A program made the translations under genes and the position numbers. From positions 558,001 through 622,000 of the forward strand of contig JAWPMT010000002.1 of NCBI GenBank assembly GCA_033344775.1: a stretch of 64,000 nt of DNA, in the 5' to 3' direction. The notes beneath the pieces were generated by a model. The model was not told where the DNA came from and did not search any database. It was given only the letters and a program-made list of their open reading frames with translations. The first letter of the stretch is position 1, and each line of letters opens with the position of its first letter. Origin of the DNA: Cytophagales bacterium (GTDB taxonomy: Bacteria; Bacteroidota; Bacteroidia; Cytophagales; Cyclobacteriaceae). Of this stretch, positions 26,855 to 36,491 are shown one piece after another.

Positions 26855-27925
26855 ATGAAGGTTTCGGCACTGTATCTGCCATTGCTATGTCTGTTTTTTT
26901 CTTGCGAGCTTCGACCCTCCGAAGATCGTATTCGTATCCCACAGGTTACGGCTTCCTTTTATGAGAATGCCGCCACACGCCTGGGCGATGAGCTTGAAAA
27001 AAGCCCTCGAAATGTCAGCTTGATTGAATTACAGCTTTCTTATTACGAGAAACTAGGTTGGCCGTCGGAGGCCACTGAATGTGTCAAACGTGCACAGGAA
27101 GTTTTGGAATTGGAACCAATCGTTGCCAAGAAATTCGCTGATTTTTATGTAATCAATGGGAAGTTCGAAGAGCTCTTAGCATTACGTGATCAATTGGGAG
27201 AGAGATATGAAACTCCGGACTGGATGTGGCAATACCAAATCAGCGCAGCCAATAAGACGGGTAGATTTGAGGAAGCGATTGGACTGCTCCGTAATTTTTT
27301 TACCGTTAGTAGAAGTGATGCAGATCATTTTTTCGGAGGTCAGGAATACCTGGTTGCCGGTGATTCATTGTTAGCGCTCTATCACCTTCAAAAGGTAAAA
27401 AAGGACATGCAGGACAATAGTGAATTCATCAAGACTTATGTACCATTGGCTTATAACAACGGGGCCTATAACGAAGTGTTGAACGTAATCGAAAATTACG
27501 ATGACCGAGCGGTTGATGTCACCCTGCCTTACAAAGCCCGTTCACTTTATGCATTGGGGGAAACACGCGAAGCAAAGCAGCTCCTGTGGTCCATTCCGGT
27601 AAGAAGTAATTTGGAGACCTTGTACGCCTGGTACTTGAAGGAGCAAAAATTAGATTCTTCCTCTTTGTGTTTGGAAAGAATATTGGTAACTCAACCCAAC
27701 GATTTGGAGGTCCTGCTTCAAAAAGGAAAAATCGATGATCGTAGAGGCTGGTTGTATCGTGCTGCTTCAGCCTTCAATCAAGTGTTGGAGATTGATTCAA
27801 CACACCAGGAAGCAAAAGAAAGTCTGGATCTGGTAAACCGAAAAATTGCATATTTGCGGAGAATTAGGGAGGCAGATCAAGATATCCCTACCATCAATTT
27901 AAATTCAAAAAAAGCAATACAGTAA
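26855..27925 (+). CDS. TPR lipoprotein
   Basis: The protein has 356 residues with a lipoprotein signal (LYLPLLCLFFSC, Cys at about 17). Helical repeats cover most of the length, recognisable as tetratricopeptide-like at LYHLQKVKKD, LPYKARSLYALGETREA and YRAASAFNQVLEIDSTHQEAKESLDL. The start at 26855 is one base after the DUF5686 stop and supplies the lipobox; the stop codon abuts the thrS start. It is therefore cotranscribed with both neighbours, and probably serves as a periplasmic scaffold. No partner can be named. Confidence 0.78.
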   Translation: MKVSALYLPLLCLFFSCELRPSEDRIRIPQVTASFYENAATRLGDELEKSPRNVSLIELQLSYYEKLGWPSEATECVKRAQEVLELEPIVAKKFADFYVINGKFEELLALRDQLGERYETPDWMWQYQISAANKTGRFEEAIGLLRNFFTVSRSDADHFFGGQEYLVAGDSLLALYHLQKVKKDMQDNSEFIKTYVPLAYNNGAYNEVLNVIENYDDRAVDVTLPYKARSLYALGETREAKQLLWSIPVRSNLETLYAWYLKEQKLDSSSLCLERILVTQPNDLEVLLQKGKIDDRRGWLYRAASAFNQVLEIDSTHQEAKESLDLVNRKIAYLRRIREADQDIPTINLNSKKAIQ

Positions 27926-29863
27926 ATGAGCCAGGAGCACATTACCGTGACACTCCCGGATGGGAGCGAGAGGAGCTATGCCAGCGGATCGACTGCCATG
28001 GACGTAGCAATGAGTATCAGTGAAGGGTTGGCCCGAAATGTTTTGGCAGCCAAAGTAAATGGAGAGGTAGTGGACGCTACCCGAGCCATTACCACGGATG
28101 CGACGGTGCAATTGCTGACCTGGAATGACAAGGATGGAAAAGCCACGATGTGGCACTCATCGGCACACCTTATGGCGGAAGCGCTGGAAGCGTTGTATCC
28201 GGGCATTAAATTAGGGATAGGACCAGCGATTGATTCAGGGTTCTATTACGATGTGGATTTTGGTGATCAGAAATTCAATTCGGAAGACCTGTCTGAGTTG
28301 GAGAATAAAATGCTTGAACTGGCGAAGCAGAAGAATACTTACGTACGAACAGAAGTCAGTAAGGCAGATGCGATCAAGTATTTTGAGGAAAAAGGTGATG
28401 AGTACAAACTGGAACTGATCGATGAATTAGAAGACGGTACCATCACTTTCTATCAACAAGGAAATTTTACAGACCTGTGCCGTGGCCCTCACATCCCAAA
28501 TACAGGGACCATCAAAGCGGCTAAGATCCTGAACATAGCCGGAGCCTTCTGGCGTGGAGATGAAAAGCGGAAGCAATTGACACGTCTTTATGGCATTACT
28601 TTTCCTAAGCAGAAGGAATTGAAGCAACACCTGGAAATGCTGGAGGAGGCCAAGAAACGTGATCACCGGAAACTGGGCAAAGAATTGGAGTTATTCACTT
28701 TCTCTGAAAGAGTAGGAAAGGGGTTGCCTTTATGGTTGCCAAAAGGAGCGGTACTGAGGGAACGCCTCGAGAATTTCATGCGCAAAGCTCAAATTCGGGC
28801 GGGTTATGATCAGGTGGTTTCTCCGCATATTGGTAGCAAAGACCTTTATGTGACCTCCGGGCACTATGCAAAGTATGGAGAGGATTCTTTTCAGCCTATT
28901 CATACACCTAATGAAGACGAGGAGTTCTTATTGAAACCCATGAACTGCCCACATCACTGTGAGATTTACAAGGCTAAGCCCAGGTCTTACAAAGAGTTGC
29001 CTTTGCGATATGCTGAGTTTGGAACGGTGTATCGATATGAGCAAAGTGGAGAGCTGCATGGTTTAACAAGGGTAAGAGGCTTTACACAAGATGATGCGCA
29101 CATTTTCTGTCGCCCTGATCAGGTAAAAGAGGAGTTTGCGAAGGTGATCGACCTGGTCATGTATGTGTTAAAGGCACTGGATTTTGGTGAATTTACAGCC
29201 CAGGTTTCTCTAAGAGACCCTGAAAACCCTGCTAAGTACATTGGGAAGGATGAAGACTGGGATCGTGCGGAACGAGAAATTCAGGAAGTGGCCGATGAAA
29301 AAGGACTCAATACAGTAGTTGAGTACGGAGAGGCCGCGTTTTATGGTCCCAAGCTAGACTTCATGGTAAAAGATGCCCTGGGTAGAAGCTGGCAAATGGG
29401 TACCATTCAGGTGGATTACAACCTGCCTCAGCGATTTGAGTTAGAGTACACAGGAACGGATAATCAGAAACACAGGCCGGTGATGATCCACCGGGCGCCA
29501 TTCGGTTCCATGGAGCGATTCATTGGTATCCTGATTGAAAATACAGCAGGTAATTTCCCATTGTGGCTGGCTCCGGAGCAATTCGCGATCCTGCCTATCT
29601 CTGAGAAGTACCACGATTATGCACAGGAGGTCTTCCGAGGCTTGCAAGAGCATGACATTCGTGGATCGATCGACGAACGCGATGAGAAGATCGGGAAGAA
29701 AATCCGTGATGCGGAACTAAAGAAGATCCCGTACATGTTGATCGTAGGTGAGAAAGAGGCTGCGGATGGTACGCTTTCTATCAGACAACATGGAAAAGGT
29801 GACCTTGGATCCAAGTCTCAAGAAGATTTTGTGAGCTATTTCAAGGAAGCCAGCGCGGTTTAA
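27926..29863 (+). CDS. thrS: Threonyl-tRNA synthetase
   Basis: This class II synthetase charges tRNA-Thr. Its 645 residues match the usual length. The N-terminal TGS domain (about 1-62) is followed by the editing domain with [10 protein letters not shown] at about 76 and CRGPHIP at about 185. The catalytic core has motif 2 ([24 protein letters not shown]) and the zinc ligand Cys in [10 protein letters not shown]. Motif 3 appears in [11 protein letters not shown]. The C-terminal anticodon-binding domain ends [10 protein letters not shown]. The ATG directly follows the upstream stop codon; infC-rpmI-rplT lie downstream, the common thrS-infC arrangement. Confidence 0.97.
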   Translation: MSQEHITVTLPDGSERSYASGSTAMDVAMSISEGLARNVLAAKVNGEVVDATRAITTDATVQLLTWNDKDGKATMWHSSAHLMAEALEALYPGIKLGIGPAIDSGFYYDVDFGDQKFNSEDLSELENKMLELAKQKNTYVRTEVSKADAIKYFEEKGDEYKLELIDELEDGTITFYQQGNFTDLCRGPHIPNTGTIKAAKILNIAGAFWRGDEKRKQLTRLYGITFPKQKELKQHLEMLEEAKKRDHRKLGKELELFTFSERVGKGLPLWLPKGAVLRERLENFMRKAQIRAGYDQVVSPHIGSKDLYVTSGHYAKYGEDSFQPIHTPNEDEEFLLKPMNCPHHCEIYKAKPRSYKELPLRYAEFGTVYRYEQSGELHGLTRVRGFTQDDAHIFCRPDQVKEEFAKVIDLVMYVLKALDFGEFTAQVSLRDPENPAKYIGKDEDWDRAEREIQEVADEKGLNTVVEYGEAAFYGPKLDFMVKDALGRSWQMGTIQVDYNLPQRFELEYTGTDNQKHRPVMIHRAPFGSMERFIGILIENTAGNFPLWLAPEQFAILPISEKYHDYAQEVFRGLQEHDIRGSIDERDEKIGKKIRDAELKKIPYMLIVGEKEAADGTLSIRQHGKGDLGSKSQEDFVSYFKEASAV

Positions 29864-29938
29864 ACATAAAATATCGTAAATGATCCATTATTTTCCATTT
29901 GACCAAACGATATTTTCGTTTATCAATGAAATAATCAT

Positions 29939-29946
29939 CATATTTG
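29939..29946 (+). promoter_or_regulatory. Probable -7 element for infC-rpmI-rplT
   Basis: CATATTTG matches TAnnTTTG at all but the first base and lies about 45 bases before the infC start. It is the only such match in the 127-base gap after thrS. The -33 region is weak (TTTTCG). Confidence 0.4.
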
Positions 29947-29975
29947 CGTCTTGTTTTTTTAGATGGTCCAATTAG

Positions 29976-29984
29976 AAAAGGAGG
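29976..29984 (+). promoter_or_regulatory. Strong Shine-Dalgarno sequence deciding the infC AUC start
   Basis: AAAAGGAGG lies 6 bases before the ATC codon at 29991. Such a complete anti-16S match is unusual in Bacteroidota, where most genes lack one, and it marks the ATC rather than the later ATG as the start. Confidence 0.8.
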
Positions 29985-29990
29985 TTAACA

Positions 29991-30542
29991 ATCGGTAAAC
30001 AGAGAAGAAGGCCTTATAGAGGTAGAGTAGAAGAGCCCTATAAAGTCAATGAAAGAATCCAGGCACCCATGGTGCGTGTGGTAGGGGACAATGTCAAAGT
30101 AGACGTATATCCCGTAGAAAAAGCCATTAAAATGGCGAAAGAACAAAGTTTAGACCTTGTTGAAATTTCGCCCAAGGCAGATCCTCCTGTTTGTAAAATA
30201 ATCGATTACTCCAAATTCAAGTACGACCAAAAGAAGAAACAGAAGGAAATCAAATCGAAAGCAGCCAAGACAGTAGTTAAGGAAATTCGATTTGGGCCCA
30301 ACACAGACGATCACGATTTCAACTTTAAGCTCAATCACGCCAAGAAATTCCTGGATGAAGGAGCAAAGGTGAAAGCCTTCGTACATTTCGTAGGAAGGAC
30401 GATCGTTTTCAAAGAACGTGGTGAAATTCTCCTGTTGAAATTCGCACAAGCGCTTGAAGAAGAGGGCAAGGTAGAATTGCTACCGAAATTGGAAGGTAAA
30501 AGGATGTCGATCATTCTGGCACCTAAGGTGAAGAAAAAATAA
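29991..30542 (+). CDS. infC: Translation initiation factor IF-3, AUC start codon
   Basis: IF-3 binds the 30S subunit, checks start-codon pairing and prevents premature subunit joining. The conserved N-terminal domain ([22 protein letters not shown]) is encoded upstream of the first ATG (30069) and in frame; the frame is closed by TAG at 29973. The only credible start is ATC at 29991, preceded by a strong Shine-Dalgarno sequence, giving 183 residues. The factor's family is known for rare AUU/AUC starts that allow autorepression. The linker is lysine-rich ([17 protein letters not shown]), and the C-terminal domain contains [14 protein letters not shown]. rpmI and rplT follow as an operon. Confidence 0.93.
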   Translation: MGKQRRRPYRGRVEEPYKVNERIQAPMVRVVGDNVKVDVYPVEKAIKMAKEQSLDLVEISPKADPPVCKIIDYSKFKYDQKKKQKEIKSKAAKTVVKEIRFGPNTDDHDFNFKLNHAKKFLDEGAKVKAFVHFVGRTIVFKERGEILLLKFAQALEEEGKVELLPKLEGKRMSIILAPKVKKK

Positions 30543-30560
30543 ATGTTGTAAAATAGAGAG

Positions 30561-30758
30561 ATGCCGAAGATGAAAACGAAATCCAGCGCCAAGAAGCGAT
30601 TCAAGCTGACTGGTACTGGTAAGGTGAAGCGAAAGCATGCTTTTAAAAACCACATTTTGACCAAGAAGGAGACCAAGCAAAAGCGTAACCTTCGTGGCAT
30701 GTCTGTGGTGCATAAAGCAGACCAAAAAGCCATCAAAGAAATGATGGTCGCTTCATAA
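30561..30758 (+). CDS. rpmI: 50S ribosomal protein L35
   Basis: This is a 65-residue, very basic protein beginning [20 protein letters not shown], the conserved L35 N-terminus, with [14 protein letters not shown] and [11 protein letters not shown] in the body. It is a component of the large ribosomal subunit. It starts 18 bases after infC in the standard infC-rpmI-rplT order. Confidence 0.97.
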   Translation: MPKMKTKSSAKKRFKLTGTGKVKRKHAFKNHILTKKETKQKRNLRGMSVVHKADQKAIKEMMVAS

Positions 30759-30838
30759 TTAGGTTTAATGTTTTAACCCGATAGAGAGGCTGAAAGATCG
30801 CGCTAAAGCGTGACGCCCTTTGTCAAAGAAAATTAAAA

Positions 30839-31186
30839 ATGTCAAGATCAGTAAATCATGTAGCTTCAAGGGCTCGCCGTAAAAAGGTGATGAAGCAGGC
30901 CAAAGGTTACTTCGGAAGAAGGAAGAACGTTTGGACCGTAGCCAAAAATGCTGTCGAGAAAGGAATGGGATATTCCTACAGAGACAGAAAAGCCAAGAAA
31001 AGAGAATTCCGAGCACTTTGGATCCAAAGGATCAATGCAGGAGCTCGAGAGTATGGTTTGTCTTACTCCAAATTCATGGGATTGTTGAAAGCCAATGAGA
31101 TCGAGATTGATCGAAAAGTATTGGCCGACCTAGCCATGAACAACCCAGAGGCTTTCAAAGCCATCGTTGATAAAGTGAACAAATAA
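30839..31186 (+). CDS. rplT: 50S ribosomal protein L20
   Basis: The 115-residue large-subunit protein needed for early 50S assembly begins [20 protein letters not shown] and has the typical [12 protein letters not shown] and [20 protein letters not shown] blocks. In other bacteria L20 represses this operon through the rpmI leader. The 80-base gap before it contains small GC-rich inverted segments, but I cannot show a specific L20 site. A terminator follows. Confidence 0.97.
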   Translation: MSRSVNHVASRARRKKVMKQAKGYFGRRKNVWTVAKNAVEKGMGYSYRDRKAKKREFRALWIQRINAGAREYGLSYSKFMGLLKANEIEIDRKVLADLAMNNPEAFKAIVDKVNK

Positions 31187-31211
31187 GGTTCTTTATAGAA
31201 CTTATAAATAG

Positions 31212-31239
31212 AAGGCCACTCGTGAGAGAGGCCTTTTTT
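31212..31239 (+). terminator. Terminator after rplT
   Basis: AAGGCC (31212-31217) pairs with GGCCTT (31230-31235), with an inner CTC/GAG pairing, followed by six T. It lies 25 bases after the rplT stop. Confidence 0.85.
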
Positions 31240-31301
31240 GTTGTCCTTGCTTGTTGCATTTCGTCAGACTCATTGTCACAAGCAAGGTGAAAGAAAGGGT
31301 A

Positions 31302-32435
31302 TTAATTTCCCTGGGAGTTGGTTATTTCAATTAGCCGTTTGTTCCAGGCTTCAAAAGCGAAACGCTCAACCTTGTTTCCCGAGAAGGAGTTAGTTAATAC
31401 AATTAATCCAAAATTGTGTTGAGGGTTAATGCCAATAATTGCCCACCACCCTGAATTCGCTCCACCATGCCACCAGGAATTACTGGAATGCTGCCTGCGG
31501 TATCCCAATCCATAAGGAATTGTTTTTTCTGATGCGGGCACAACTTTCAACATTTCATTTAGGGTAGATGCTGAAATTACTGTCGAATCACTCTTTCCAG
31601 AATTCAACTTAGAAAATGTCAATTTTATGAACTTGATTAAATCATCTGGAGTGGTATGTAAGCCCGCCGCAGCTGTTTCAGTAAAATGTTCGAATTGAAT
31701 TTCTCTGCCCCGCTTGTTGTATTCTTTGGATGATTGAGCAAGGATTCGGTCATCAATAGTAAAACTACTGTTGTACATGCCCATTGGGGATAGGACCGCT
31801 GTATCCATATAATGTTCGAATTTATCTCCGGTTACTTCTTCTATGATTTGTTGTAAGACGGAGTATCCACCGCCTGAATATTGATACTTGGTTTGAGGTT
31901 CAGCGATCAGTGCTACTTTCGTGTATTTTTTGGGCGTTCCGGAGAGAGATTCCAGAAGTGTGGGCTTATTTTTCACTTTCTTCCACCCATAATAGCCATG
32001 GACACTAAGGCCTGCTGTATGACTTAAAAGACTCCTTATGGTGATCAAGTTTGAGTCATAATCTGATTCAGGAAACTGCCATTGATTAAGATACTTGTTT
32101 GCTGCGCTATCCAATCCAATTTTACCTTTTTCCACCAGTCTCATAATGCCCCATGCGGCGAAAACTTTTGAAATGGATCCAATATTAAATCCAGTTTGGT
32201 TTGTAATAGGAAGCTTGTATTTTAGATCTGAGTACCCAAAATACGCTTGATAGATCACTTGATCGCTTTCAATCAAAGCAACGAAAGCACCGGGCACATG
32301 ATTGGCTTTCATGATTTTTGGTATCTCGGTATCAAAGTCCTTTGCAAGCTGATCAATGTTAATTTGAGCACAAAGGGTAGTACTGATCAAGTACAGGAAT
32401 TGAAAAGTGAACCAATTGAATAATACTACTTTCAT
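31302..32435 (-). CDS. Beta-lactamase-fold serine hydrolase (class C-like)
   Basis: The 377-residue protein has a signal peptide (FLYLISTTLCAQ) and a serine beta-lactamase/DD-peptidase fold. The catalytic SxxK motif is SISK at 87-90. The second motif is YSG at 186-188 rather than YxN, and the third is HGG near 331 (WWHGGANSGWW). This group contains esterases, peptidases and beta-lactamase-like enzymes; YSG instead of YSN suggests an altered substrate range. It overlaps the preceding hydrolase gene by 4 bases, so the two are cotranscribed. True beta-lactamase activity is not implied. Confidence 0.88.
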   Translation of the reverse strand: MKVVLFNWFTFQFLYLISTTLCAQINIDQLAKDFDTEIPKIMKANHVPGAFVALIESDQVIYQAYFGYSDLKYKLPITNQTGFNIGSISKVFAAWGIMRLVEKGKIGLDSAANKYLNQWQFPESDYDSNLITIRSLLSHTAGLSVHGYYGWKKVKNKPTLLESLSGTPKKYTKVALIAEPQTKYQYSGGGYSVLQQIIEEVTGDKFEHYMDTAVLSPMGMYNSSFTIDDRILAQSSKEYNKRGREIQFEHFTETAAAGLHTTPDDLIKFIKLTFSKLNSGKSDSTVISASTLNEMLKVVPASEKTIPYGLGYRRQHSSNSWWHGGANSGWWAIIGINPQHNFGLIVLTNSFSGNKVERFAFEAWNKRLIEITNSQGN

Positions 32436-33982
32436 GGTTGTTCGTTAATAAGTGACTCCATTTTCACTCTTTCCCAATTTGTAGTTTTTTCGGCATTTGA
32501 AAGTTGAAACTGGTTCATTTTTGCATTGATCTCGCGCGAAAACATGAGTTTTGTGAAAGAATAAAGAGAGAAACTTTCGGCCCAGAACGTGTGAGGTTCG
32601 TCTAATGGGGCAAGAATAGGATGTGCGTATTCTCCTCCGGTAAAATTCATAACTAATTGTTTGTCTTCCCATAAAGAAATCTCCACTTCATTTTCAGGGT
32701 GTTCCTGGCATCTGAATTTCCCCAGGAAAGGTGCTAACTCTTTAGGAGTGCGATCGATAGGTCCGGAGATGCGAGCTTCATCGATCAGGTAATCCGGCCA
32801 TTCGTATACTTCAGCAATTCTTGCAACTATGGCATACACAAGGCTCTCTGAAGGACCATTGGTCAAAACGACCGCTCCGTTGCCTCCTTCGACAGAACCT
32901 ATGAACATTGCCGTATATCCCGTACTTAGTCCTGCATGAAAAAAATATTTTCGACCTCCCTTTTTGTTGACCAGGAAAGATCCTAGCCCTTGATTTAAAA
33001 TGGAAGAATGGGGGAGTTCTTGCTGAATAGGAGTAAAAATAAAATCTGTACTTTCTTTCGTAAGGACTTTGTTGGAAATTCCCTGATACGACAACTGGAG
33101 TTCAATGACATATTTGGCCAGATCTTCCGGAGTGGTCCACAGACCTCCGGGTCCAAATTCTACCTGAGGACGGAATTTGCCAGGTACGCGCTTCCCGCCA
33201 TTCCAGTGTCCTGACGCGAAATTATGTTGCTTCTTATCGATGGTGTAAAGACTGTAGACCATGTTCAGCGGGTCTAAAATTGCTTGTTTGATGAAAGATT
33301 CATAGTCAGACCCGGTAGATTCGATAAGAACTTGTTGCGAGACCGAATAACCGAGGTTGGAATATTGGTATTTAAGACCGGGATCCCATAGGGTATGTAG
33401 ATACGGCTTCGACTTATCTTGAGGACTTTTCTTGCGATTTAGAAACTTGACAAGGTTGGGTTTAAAGGGGCCATGATCGTAAGTACTCACTGGGTGAAAC
33501 CACAGTCCTGACGTGTGACTAAGCAGGTGATAAGTGGAGATGGGTTTGTTTCTGGTATAGGGAAACTGCCATTCTCTCATGATTTCATTGATGTCCTGAT
33601 CAAAGTCAATGACGCCATCTTGCATTAGTTTCAAAAAAGCGAAGGCATTAATGGATTTATTGACCGATCCGGTTTTCATGAGGGTTTGGGGAGTCAAAGG
33701 ACGTCCACTGCGAGCATCCGCAAGTCCCCAACTTCTTACCCATTCAAGGGCAAAGTTTTTAATAACAGCCACATTAACGCCCGGAACACCTTCCTTTCGC
33801 ATACAATCTGCAAGGGAATATCTGGGAGCGTTTAAATAGGTGTTTCCGTGGTAAATAAGGCTATCTTCTACGCGATGGATTTTTGCTTCAATGGCGGCTG
33901 AATACCTAGGACTTTGGGACCAAAGCGAATGAGTACTCACATTAATGATGATCAACAGAAGCGAGTATTTGAATGTTATCAC
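32432..33982 (-). CDS. Beta-lactamase-fold serine hydrolase, second copy
   Basis: The product has about 516 residues from the GTG at 33982, which places a signal peptide (KYSLLLIIINVSTHSLWSQ) at the N-terminus. The frame continues to a TTG at 34060, which cannot be excluded. The catalytic SVNK is at about 106-109, the YSN motif occurs in YQYSNLGYSV, and the third motif is HAG in FFHAGLSTGYTAMF. The C-terminal 120 residues form a small beta-rich lipocalin-like domain, often seen after this fold. The gene follows the AraC regulator gene almost directly and overlaps the next hydrolase gene, so all three may form one unit. Confidence 0.83.
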   Translation of the reverse strand: MITFKYSLLLIIINVSTHSLWSQSPRYSAAIEAKIHRVEDSLIYHGNTYLNAPRYSLADCMRKEGVPGVNVAVIKNFALEWVRSWGLADARSGRPLTPQTLMKTGSVNKSINAFAFLKLMQDGVIDFDQDINEIMREWQFPYTRNKPISTYHLLSHTSGLWFHPVSTYDHGPFKPNLVKFLNRKKSPQDKSKPYLHTLWDPGLKYQYSNLGYSVSQQVLIESTGSDYESFIKQAILDPLNMVYSLYTIDKKQHNFASGHWNGGKRVPGKFRPQVEFGPGGLWTTPEDLAKYVIELQLSYQGISNKVLTKESTDFIFTPIQQELPHSSILNQGLGSFLVNKKGGRKYFFHAGLSTGYTAMFIGSVEGGNGAVVLTNGPSESLVYAIVARIAEVYEWPDYLIDEARISGPIDRTPKELAPFLGKFRCQEHPENEVEISLWEDKQLVMNFTGGEYAHPILAPLDEPHTFWAESFSLYSFTKLMFSREINAKMNQFQLSNAEKTTNWERVKMESLINEQP

Positions 33983-34061
33983 AACTTGTTCGTCTGAATT
34001 CAAGAGGACAATTAACAACAGGAAATGAACTGAAATGTCCCAGATTGAGATTTCGGACAAA

Positions 34062-35174
34062 TTATTCTTCCGATTTTAGGTATTGACGCGGATGTTGACC
34101 CGTGATTGCTTTGAAGGATCTGTAGAAACTTGACCTGGACTTAAATCCTACCTCCATTGATAGGCCTTCCAGGGTTTTTTTCTTCATATCATCAGATTGT
34201 ATGTTAGAAATGGCTTCTTCAATGCGGTATTCGTTTACGAATTTGTTGAAATTAGTTCTCAAGTGATTGTTAAGAAGGAAGGAAAGCGTTTGAGGGGCAA
34301 TGTTCAATTGCCTGGACAGGTCTGCAAGTTTCAAGTCAGGGTTTCTATAGAGATTTTGGGATTGCATCAATTGCTTGAGTCGCTGAATTTGTAGGTCCAT
34401 TTGATGGGAATTAAGTGGATTAACGGCTTTTTGTTCCGAAGGCTGTCGGTACTTTGCTGTGAGCATAAGCCACTTGATTCCAATCCAGTAGATCAAAACA
34501 ACTAGTGGGATGTAAATCGGATAATAGTAAAGGCCATGATTAGAAAATACATGGACATATGGCGTGAGATAAATCATCTCCACAGGAAACCAGATCAATT
34601 GAAAAGCCATAAATCCGTATAGGAAACTACGAAGCCATTCTTGATAGGATTTTAGAATGAAAATGGCTGATTTAGACCTACGTACCAGGCGAATTGATAA
34701 CAAAAGGTAAATAGTAATGTGCAGCCAGGCGATGTAATCGCTCTCTGATAACAAGAATTCATTGATCCTAATTCTTGCCTCATCAGAGATTGGAAAAGAA
34801 GGTCTGACCATAGCGCTGACATTCAGTGCAGGAGGTAGGAGGTTAAAAACAATAGGCAAGAAGTGTATAAGGTCCTTTTTGGTTAGTGCTTCTTTGGACT
34901 TTAGGATACTATCAGTATGAAGATAAATGAGCGGGCCAACTCCGAAAGTGAGAAAGAAGGGGAAATAGTCTTCCGTGGAATTGATCCAGGCAAATGAGGA
35001 AGAATGGCCTTGAAAAATGAAGGCTGCAGTAATCAAACATGCTAAGCCCTGAACCATCAATAGACTGGAGAGTAGGACTGAGGCCAGCGTTCTGACCCGA
35101 CGGATTAAGATAATGCCAGCCAACACAAAGCCGTGTATGGCCCCAGACATGATAATGGTGTCCCAAAAGGTCAT
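34062..35174 (-). CDS. Membrane-bound AraC-family regulator
   Basis: The protein has 370 residues. About seven transmembrane helices fill residues 5-235. The cytoplasmic end carries an AraC/XylS double helix-turn-helix at about 265-370: LADLSRQLNIAPQTLSFLLN, then FVNEYRIEEA and VGFKSRSSFYRSFKAITGQHPRQY. The 7TM-AraC type is common in Bacteroidota and is thought to couple an external or membrane signal directly to transcription. It lies just upstream of two hydrolase genes in the same orientation and probably controls them. The signal is unknown. Confidence 0.88.
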   Translation of the reverse strand: MTFWDTIIMSGAIHGFVLAGIILIRRVRTLASVLLSSLLMVQGLACLITAAFIFQGHSSSFAWINSTEDYFPFFLTFGVGPLIYLHTDSILKSKEALTKKDLIHFLPIVFNLLPPALNVSAMVRPSFPISDEARIRINEFLLSESDYIAWLHITIYLLLSIRLVRRSKSAIFILKSYQEWLRSFLYGFMAFQLIWFPVEMIYLTPYVHVFSNHGLYYYPIYIPLVVLIYWIGIKWLMLTAKYRQPSEQKAVNPLNSHQMDLQIQRLKQLMQSQNLYRNPDLKLADLSRQLNIAPQTLSFLLNNHLRTNFNKFVNEYRIEEAISNIQSDDMKKKTLEGLSMEVGFKSRSSFYRSFKAITGQHPRQYLKSEE

Positions 35175-35257
35175 GGACTAAAAATACGCTGAAAGAACCA
35201 CTGTTAATATGAATATTGATTTTTAAAAATGATGATCAGCTTGTAATAGTAGAGCAC

Positions 35258-35285
35258 AAAAAAAGCCCCAACTTTCGTTGAGGCT
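35258..35285 (-). terminator. Terminator after glutamine synthetase
   Basis: On the minus strand AGCCTCAAC pairs with GTTGGGGCT (one G-U) around a short GAAA loop, then a T run follows. It lies 27 bases after the stop codon. Confidence 0.8.
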
Positions 35286-35311
35286 CATCAATGTATAAGT
35301 TAAAGAGCTAA

Positions 35312-36319
35312 TTAAGCGCTTTTTACTGTCTTAATGATTCGAGCAGCAATTTTGTAAGGATCTCCGTTAGAAGCAGGTCTTCTGTCTTCCAACCAGCCTT
35401 TCCAGCCATTTTCCACTGTAGCTACAGGGATACGAATAGAGGCACCACGGTCAGATACACCGTAGCTGAACTGATCGATAGATTGCGTCTCGTGCTTACC
35501 AGTTAATCGCTGATCATTATCTGCACCGTATACGGCAATGTGCTCCGCTACGACTGGCTCAAATGCCTGGCAGATCTTATCATAAGTTTCTTTATTGCCT
35601 GCTTCTCTCAATACGCTGTTCGAGAAGTTAGCGTGCATTCCAGAACCATTCCAATCGGTATCACCAAGTGGCTTAGGATGCCAGTTGATGGCGTATCCGT
35701 ACTGTTCTGCGGTTCTTTCCAATAAGTATCTTGCAACCCAGATTTGGTCACCAGCTTCTTGAGCACCTTTTGCGAAGATTTGGAATTCCCACTGACCTGC
35801 AGCTACTTCCGCATTGATCCCTTCTACGTTCAAACCAGCTTCCAGACACAGGTCAAGGTGTTCTTCAACAACCTCTCTGCCGTAAGCATTACTGGCTCCT
35901 ACACTACAATAGTAAGGTCCTTGAGGAGCAGGGTAGCCACCTTCAGGGAAACCTAATGGCAAGTTGGTCGCAGGATCCCACAAGAAATACTCTTGTTCGA
36001 ATCCGAACCAGAAATCATTGTCATCATCATTGATGGTCGCTCTACCGTTTGATTCGTGAGCGGTGCCATCTGCATTAAGAACTTCCGTCATGATCAGGTA
36101 AGCGTTGTTACGTGCCGGATCAGGGAAAATCGCAACGGGTTTCAATAAACAATCCGATGAATTTCCTTCTGCCTGCTCAGTAGAGCTACCGTCGAAAGAC
36201 CACATTGGTGCATCTTCCAGTTTGCCACTAAAATCGGATAGGATTTTTGTCTTGCTTCTTAGACTCTGTGTCGGTTTGTAACCGTCCAACCAGATGTATT
36301 CAAGCTTGCTTTTTGCCAT
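35312..36319 (-). CDS. glnII: Glutamine synthetase, type II (eukaryote-like)
   Basis: This ATP-dependent enzyme makes glutamine from glutamate and ammonia. The 335 residues match the short GSII form. The beta-grasp domain contains EYIWLDGYKP and the conserved MWSFDGSSTEQAEG segment. The catalytic domain has FGFEQEYFLWD, GPYYCSVGA, GINAEVAAGQWEFQ and GSGMHANFSN, and ends with SIRIPVATVENGWKGWLEDRRPA split around the ATP site. Bacterial GSII lacks the adenylylation site of type I enzymes. The gene is monocistronic, with a -7 element upstream and a terminator downstream. Confidence 0.93.
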   Translation of the reverse strand: MAKSKLEYIWLDGYKPTQSLRSKTKILSDFSGKLEDAPMWSFDGSSTEQAEGNSSDCLLKPVAIFPDPARNNAYLIMTEVLNADGTAHESNGRATINDDDNDFWFGFEQEYFLWDPATNLPLGFPEGGYPAPQGPYYCSVGASNAYGREVVEEHLDLCLEAGLNVEGINAEVAAGQWEFQIFAKGAQEAGDQIWVARYLLERTAEQYGYAINWHPKPLGDTDWNGSGMHANFSNSVLREAGNKETYDKICQAFEPVVAEHIAVYGADNDQRLTGKHETQSIDQFSYGVSDRGASIRIPVATVENGWKGWLEDRRPASNGDPYKIAARIIKTVKSA

Positions 36320-36351
36320 GTTCTTTGCGTGATGGTTTGAATTTAAGTGGC

Positions 36352-36359
36352 CAAATTTA
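36352..36359 (-). promoter_or_regulatory. Exact -7 element for glutamine synthetase
   Basis: TAAATTTG on the minus strand is an exact TAnnTTTG match, 32 bases upstream of the start codon. No clear TTTG is seen in the -33 region. Confidence 0.5.
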
Positions 36360-36491
36360 TCTAAACTTCATTGATTGGTAATATTTCCGATGAAAAATAA
36401 TATTATTCGAAAGGAATTATTGTTTTTTTTGAAATATTCAAAATTCGCAATGAAGGAGAGTGGGTGTATTGCGATTTTTGAAAAGTGCTAT

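Noticed and set aside
30069-30542. infC starting at the first ATG
   Set aside because: It would remove the conserved N-terminal residues ending VNERI; the upstream AUC with Shine-Dalgarno accounts for them.
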